Assembly: GCA_964495385.1 (NCBI GenBank)
Contig: CAZBVO010000007.1
Coordinates: forward strand, 1-64,000
Direction: 5' to 3'
Origin: CAG-1138 sp964495385
GTDB taxonomy: Bacteria > Bacillota > Clostridia > Christensenellales > CAG-917
DNA length: 64,000 nucleotides
In this document: in pieces, positions 61,438 through 64,000 of the stretch
How the letters are laid out: the number at the start of each line of letters is the position of its first letter
Numbering within the stretch: the stretch's first letter is position 1
The notes under the pieces: model-generated
Told to the model about the DNA's origin: nothing
What the model saw: the letters and a program-made list of their open reading frames with translations, nothing else
Databases searched by the model: none
Made by a program: the position numbers and the translations under genes

Positions 61438-61683
61438 TCAGTAGTTGCCTTCCAAATCGGGCGAAGTGAACAGCGGATCGTCAAAAAAGTCGGCAAGAGT
61501 TATGTTTAGTGCTTGACATATGTCGAGTATGGTTCTGGTGCCGGGATTTTTGCTTTTCCCGTAAAAAATACATCTTACGGTTGACGAGGGCAGGCCTGCC
61601 ATAGTGGCAAGCTTGTTCGGAGAAATGTTGCGTTGTGCGCAGAGATTCAGTATTCTTTGCGTTATTGCCTGTTCCAATTTCAC
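61438..61683 (-). CDS. XRE-type helix-turn-helix repressor-like protein
   Basis: 81 residues. The helix-turn-helix occupies residues about 7-62: LNLCAQRNISPNKLATMAGLPSSTVRCIFYGKSKNPGTRTILDICQALNITLADFF. The acidic tail (DDPLFTSPDLEGNY) is short. No ligand domain. The start is a GTG after GAGGCGATAATC. Divergent from the SLOG-type gene, with a duplicated GAGATATATCGCT box in the shared promoter, so it probably represses that gene and itself. Confidence 0.85.
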   Translation of the reverse strand: MKLEQAITQRILNLCAQRNISPNKLATMAGLPSSTVRCIFYGKSKNPGTRTILDICQALNITLADFFDDPLFTSPDLEGNY

Positions 61684-61700
61684 GATTATCGCCTCGATAA

Positions 61701-61758
61701 GAGATATATCGCTTTAATTTTAACAAATTTATTTGCTCGATATGAGAGATATATCGCT
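61701..61758. promoter_or_regulatory. duplicated operator box in the XRE/SLOG divergent promoter
   Basis: GAGATATATCGCT occurs at 61701-61713 and 61746-61758. The second copy covers the -35 region of a plus-strand promoter with extended -10 TGCTATAAT (-10 at 61769-61774). A CGATAT...ATATCG inverted repeat overlaps it. Confidence 0.65.
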
Positions 61759-61793
61759 CATTTTGTGCTATAATGCGGAATTAGGAGGGATAT

Positions 61794-62231
61794 ATGGACA
61801 AAGTATGTTTTATCGGGCACAGATTGGTGCTTAAAGACGTGGCCGCAAAGCTGAAGAAGTGTATCCGCGAGCAAATTGCGCTCGGACGCAAACGTTTTTA
61901 CGTCGGTACTCACGGCGAGTTTGACGAGCTTGCCCTTAAAGTGCTTCGTGAAATCAGGGCAGAACAGGACATCGAAATAGTCGTGGTGCTGACCGGTTTA
62001 AAAAACTATCTTAGCGGTGAACGCAATCCTTATTCGGACGTTTCCACTCAGTTGTTCGACGTTGAAGAACAGCACTTCAAACGCCGTATAACCGAAAGCA
62101 ACCGCCGTATGATTTCCGATTGTGTTTGCGTGATTGCCTACGTGGACGAACTTGCGCCGTCTAGTGGGGCGAAACAAGCTTTTTCGTATGCCGCCTCACT
62201 CGGAAAGGAAATTGTAAATTTGTTTGAGTAA
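61794..62231 (+). CDS. SLOG superfamily (YpsA/DUF1273-like) nucleotide-binding protein
   Basis: 145 residues. VCFIGHRL at the N-terminus, the GTHGEFDELALKVL loop (about 40-53), and the late DCVCVIAYVDELAPSSGAKQAFSYAASLGKEI follow the Rossmann-like SLOG layout, in which the GHR and GxxGxFD motifs bind a nucleotide-like ligand. Such proteins occur in DNA-uptake, conflict and phage contexts; the function is not known. AGGAGGGATAT precedes the ATG. Controlled from the same promoter region as the XRE gene. Confidence 0.75.
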   Translation: MDKVCFIGHRLVLKDVAAKLKKCIREQIALGRKRFYVGTHGEFDELALKVLREIRAEQDIEIVVVLTGLKNYLSGERNPYSDVSTQLFDVEEQHFKRRITESNRRMISDCVCVIAYVDELAPSSGAKQAFSYAASLGKEIVNLFE

Positions 62232-62236
62232 ACAAC

Positions 62237-62264
62237 AAAAGCGTGCGATTATCGCACGCTTTTT
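62237..62264. terminator. bidirectional terminator
   Basis: AAAAGCGTGCG/CGCACGCTTTTT stem, T-rich on both strands, between the SLOG-type and the XRE/membrane genes. Confidence 0.9.
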
Positions 62265-62286
62265 GATGATAAAACTTGTTTTTTGC

Positions 62287-63147
62287 TTAGTCATTCGAAT
62301 CCTTGATGTCGGCTACGTCAAACGTTATCGTATCGTTATCGGCGCTGGTTGCCGACATATCGATTTTGACTTTTGACATCCTGATTGCCGATTTGATTCG
62401 GTTTACTACAATGTAATAAATAGGAATTGCCGCAAACAAAACCCAGCCCGGGTGCCAAGCCGAAAGGAAAATTCCGAGGGCAAGATAGCCGCCTATAATA
62501 AGTGCAGGGAAGCTGTTTATAAGTTCGTCCGCGTCTTTTGCGGTAAACGTCGGAACGAGGAAGAAAATCAACCAGCCCGGGTGCCAATAGCCACCTACGG
62601 CTCCGAAAACGAGATAACCTGCCACAATCAATGCCGCCGCACAGGCGCTGAAAATCGAAACCGCCGTGCGAGGTTTTTTGTGTTTCGAGTCGAAAATACG
62701 GTCTCTTTCTTGCGATGCTATTTTAATTCCGTCAAGGCCGATATGAACCACGTCGTCGCCGTCGCTTATATGTATGCCGCCTCGCCCGATGCGCACTTCG
62801 CCTCCGTCTCCGTCGCTGATGTGAATTCTGTATTCGTCGTCGGAAGAACCGTTTTCGTCAAAATTCGCGCCGTTTTCGTCGTCCGAATCGATTTTGCCGT
62901 CCGTATTGCTTTGGGCATCGTCGTCTGCGGTTACTTTTTGAGACGGATTATAGTTTAAAAGATCGTCAAGTGACATTCCGTAAAGTTTTGCCAGGGCAAT
63001 AAGGTTGTCGGTATCCGGCGAGGATTCGACTCTTTCCCATTTCGAAACGGCCTGTCTGCTTACGCCGAGCTTGTCGGCCAATTCCTCCTGCGACAAACCG
63101 TGCTGTTTTCTGAGTTCAACCAATCTGTTTGCAATTTCTAACGTCAT
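62287..63147 (-). CDS. XRE-type regulator with acidic linker and four membrane helices
   Basis: 286 residues. An XRE helix-turn-helix (LRKQHGLSQEELADKLGVSRQAVSKWERVESSPDTDNLIALAKLYGMSLDDLL, about 12-65) is followed by a highly acidic Asp/Gly/Ser linker with repeats of HISDGD and IGRGGI/IGLDGI (about 105-145). Four hydrophobic helices follow, in two similar pairs each with a WHPGW turn (about 195 and 239). The tail is polar. A membrane-tethered regulator, possibly sensing envelope stress, is inferred. GGAGAACAC precedes the ATG. Confidence 0.85.
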   Translation of the reverse strand: MTLEIANRLVELRKQHGLSQEELADKLGVSRQAVSKWERVESSPDTDNLIALAKLYGMSLDDLLNYNPSQKVTADDDAQSNTDGKIDSDDENGANFDENGSSDDEYRIHISDGDGGEVRIGRGGIHISDGDDVVHIGLDGIKIASQERDRIFDSKHKKPRTAVSIFSACAAALIVAGYLVFGAVGGYWHPGWLIFFLVPTFTAKDADELINSFPALIIGGYLALGIFLSAWHPGWVLFAAIPIYYIVVNRIKSAIRMSKVKIDMSATSADNDTITFDVADIKDSND

Positions 63148-63293
63148 AAATGTGTTCTCCGTGTGTTTTGATGCTTAAATTATACACCGGGTTTTTTGGT
63201 TGCGGCCACCTATTTTGGCTTCCATAACGGCCAAATTTAGGCAACTTTTGGTTGCGTCGCAGCATTTAACGGTTTTTTTGAGGCAAAAATCGG

Positions 63294-64000
63294 TTATTTT
63301 ACGATAACCGTGTTCGAGTCGGGCATGCTGATTTTTGCATCGTAAAAAGCGGTCATAAGTTTCACTGCGTCCTCGTAATCGGAGGCGGCAATCGTTTCGA
63401 CCGAGCTGTGCATTGCAAGCTGTGCTATGCCGATATCCACGCTTCTGACGGAAATCTGTCGGGAGGAAATTGCACCGAGGGTAGAACCGCAAGGCATATC
63501 CGCCCGCATAAAGAAATCCTGTATTTTCAGCCCCGCAGAGGCCGCAATTTGTTTCAAAACTGCCGACGAAAACGCATCGGTGGTGTAGTTTTGGTTGGCG
63601 TGATGTTTTACAACCACGCCGCCGCCAAGCACCACTTTGTTGGTCGGATCGGATTTTTCGGGATGATTCGGGTGGATGGCGTGAGCATTGTCGGCCGAAA
63701 CCATAAACGACGAGGCTAAAAGGGCGTCTACGTCCAAGTTTAAGCTTTTTGCCGTGCGATGCAATACGTCGGACAAAAACGTGCTGCCGGCACCCTGTTT
63801 GGTTGAGGAGCCGACTTCTTCGTTGTCGGCCAAATAGCATATCGAAAGTCCTGTTTTCTTGCTGGAAACAAGGCCTTCGACTGCGGCAAAGGCGCAAGCA
63901 AGGTCGTCGAGGCGAGGCGAAACGACAAATTCGTCGTTTAGGCCTGCGAAATACGGCTTTTCGCCCGAAACGAGCATAACGTCCGAGTCGAACCATTCCT
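63294..64000 (-). CDS. M18 family aminopeptidase, 5' part outside window
   Basis: The visible 235 residues are the C-terminal part of an M18 aspartyl/leucyl aminopeptidase. GLNDEFVVSPRLDDLACAFAAVEGL (metal Asp), CYLADNEEVGSSTKQGAGSTF (the catalytic Glu-Glu pair), SADNAHAIHPNHPEKSDP (metal His/Asp region) and the closing MPCGSTLGAISSRQISVRSVDIGIAQLAMHSSVETIA are all characteristic, so this copy looks active. It removes N-terminal residues using two metals. The frame is open to the window edge; the gene begins beyond it. Encoded in 3' to 5' order on the minus strand. Confidence 0.93.
   Translation of the reverse strand, partial: EWFDSDVMLVSGEKPYFAGLNDEFVVSPRLDDLACAFAAVEGLVSSKKTGLSICYLADNEEVGSSTKQGAGSTFLSDVLHRTAKSLNLDVDALLASSFMVSADNAHAIHPNHPEKSDPTNKVVLGGGVVVKHHANQNYTTDAFSSAVLKQIAASAGLKIQDFFMRADMPCGSTLGAISSRQISVRSVDIGIAQLAMHSSVETIAASDYEDAVKLMTAFYDAKISMPDSNTVIVK

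Noticed and set aside
63175..63996. 273-residue minus-strand frame overlapping the M18 gene
   Set aside because: It is in the wrong frame relative to the M18 aminopeptidase, whose motifs are complete in the other frame; arginine- and cysteine-rich junk.

Overview
The window looks like the replication-origin neighbourhood of a low-to-mid GC Gram-positive (Firmicutes/Clostridia-type) chromosome. Evidence: rpmH-rnpA-yidD-yidC-jag-mnmE-mnmG, dnaA, dnaN, recF, gyrB, gyrA, parA and parB all lie within about 30 kb; a RemB-like gene precedes gyrB; a YyaC-type (sporulation-associated) protein, rubrerythrin, ECF transporter S components, LuxS and a GreA-LysS pair are present. Genes are dense, most have AGGAGG-type ribosome binding sites, and most operons end in clear hairpins with T-tracts. 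I cannot name the species. No insertion sequences, prophage genes, rRNA or CRISPR arrays were seen.

Layout. 1-8.7 kb: a partial tRNA-Ala, a hypothetical protein, a DUF885 lipoprotein, an HPr-like protein without the phosphorylatable histidine, an ECF S component, YhhN, DUF2804, DegV, rubrerythrin and an AEC transporter. 8.7-14.3 kb: an ATP-grasp/GDPD pair, then a self-contained operon of a TetR regulator, a class III aminotransferase, a degenerate class II aldolase and an intact class II aldolase. 14.5-20.5 kb: a MATE exporter behind a guanidine-IV-like leader, tRNA-Val, MntP, LysS-GreA, MgtC and a collagen-like protein. 20.6-25 kb: cysE-cysS-M28-like-ECF S operon. 25-28.8 kb: a 1276-residue membrane-anchored repeat protein. 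29-38.9 kb: FtsH, YyaC, a CvpA-like protein and the rpmH-to-mnmG operon.

38.9-53 kb is the origin region. Strand composition changes from A/C-rich to T/G-rich at about 42.88 kb. Exactly there sit a perfect DnaA box and ParB-type (parS-like) sites, inside a 1.3-kb gene-free tract. This is 9 kb from dnaA. dnaA-dnaN carry their own DnaA boxes and face the opposite way from recF; rsmG-parA-parB lie on the far side of the tract from mnmG. The block is therefore rearranged relative to the Bacillus order. 53-64 kb: a GH13 glucosidase, a condensation-superfamily acyltransferase, gyrA-gyrB-remB, an XRE/SLOG two-gene module with a shared operator, an XRE regulator with four membrane helices, and the 3' part of an M18 aminopeptidase gene.

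The items most worth following are the displaced origin and its 30-bp periodic array, the giant repeat protein, the aminotransferase/pseudo-aldolase operon, the guanidine-type leader, the M28 pseudo-peptidase embedded in the cysteine operon, and the XRE/SLOG module. All family assignments are from reading the sequence; no database search was run.
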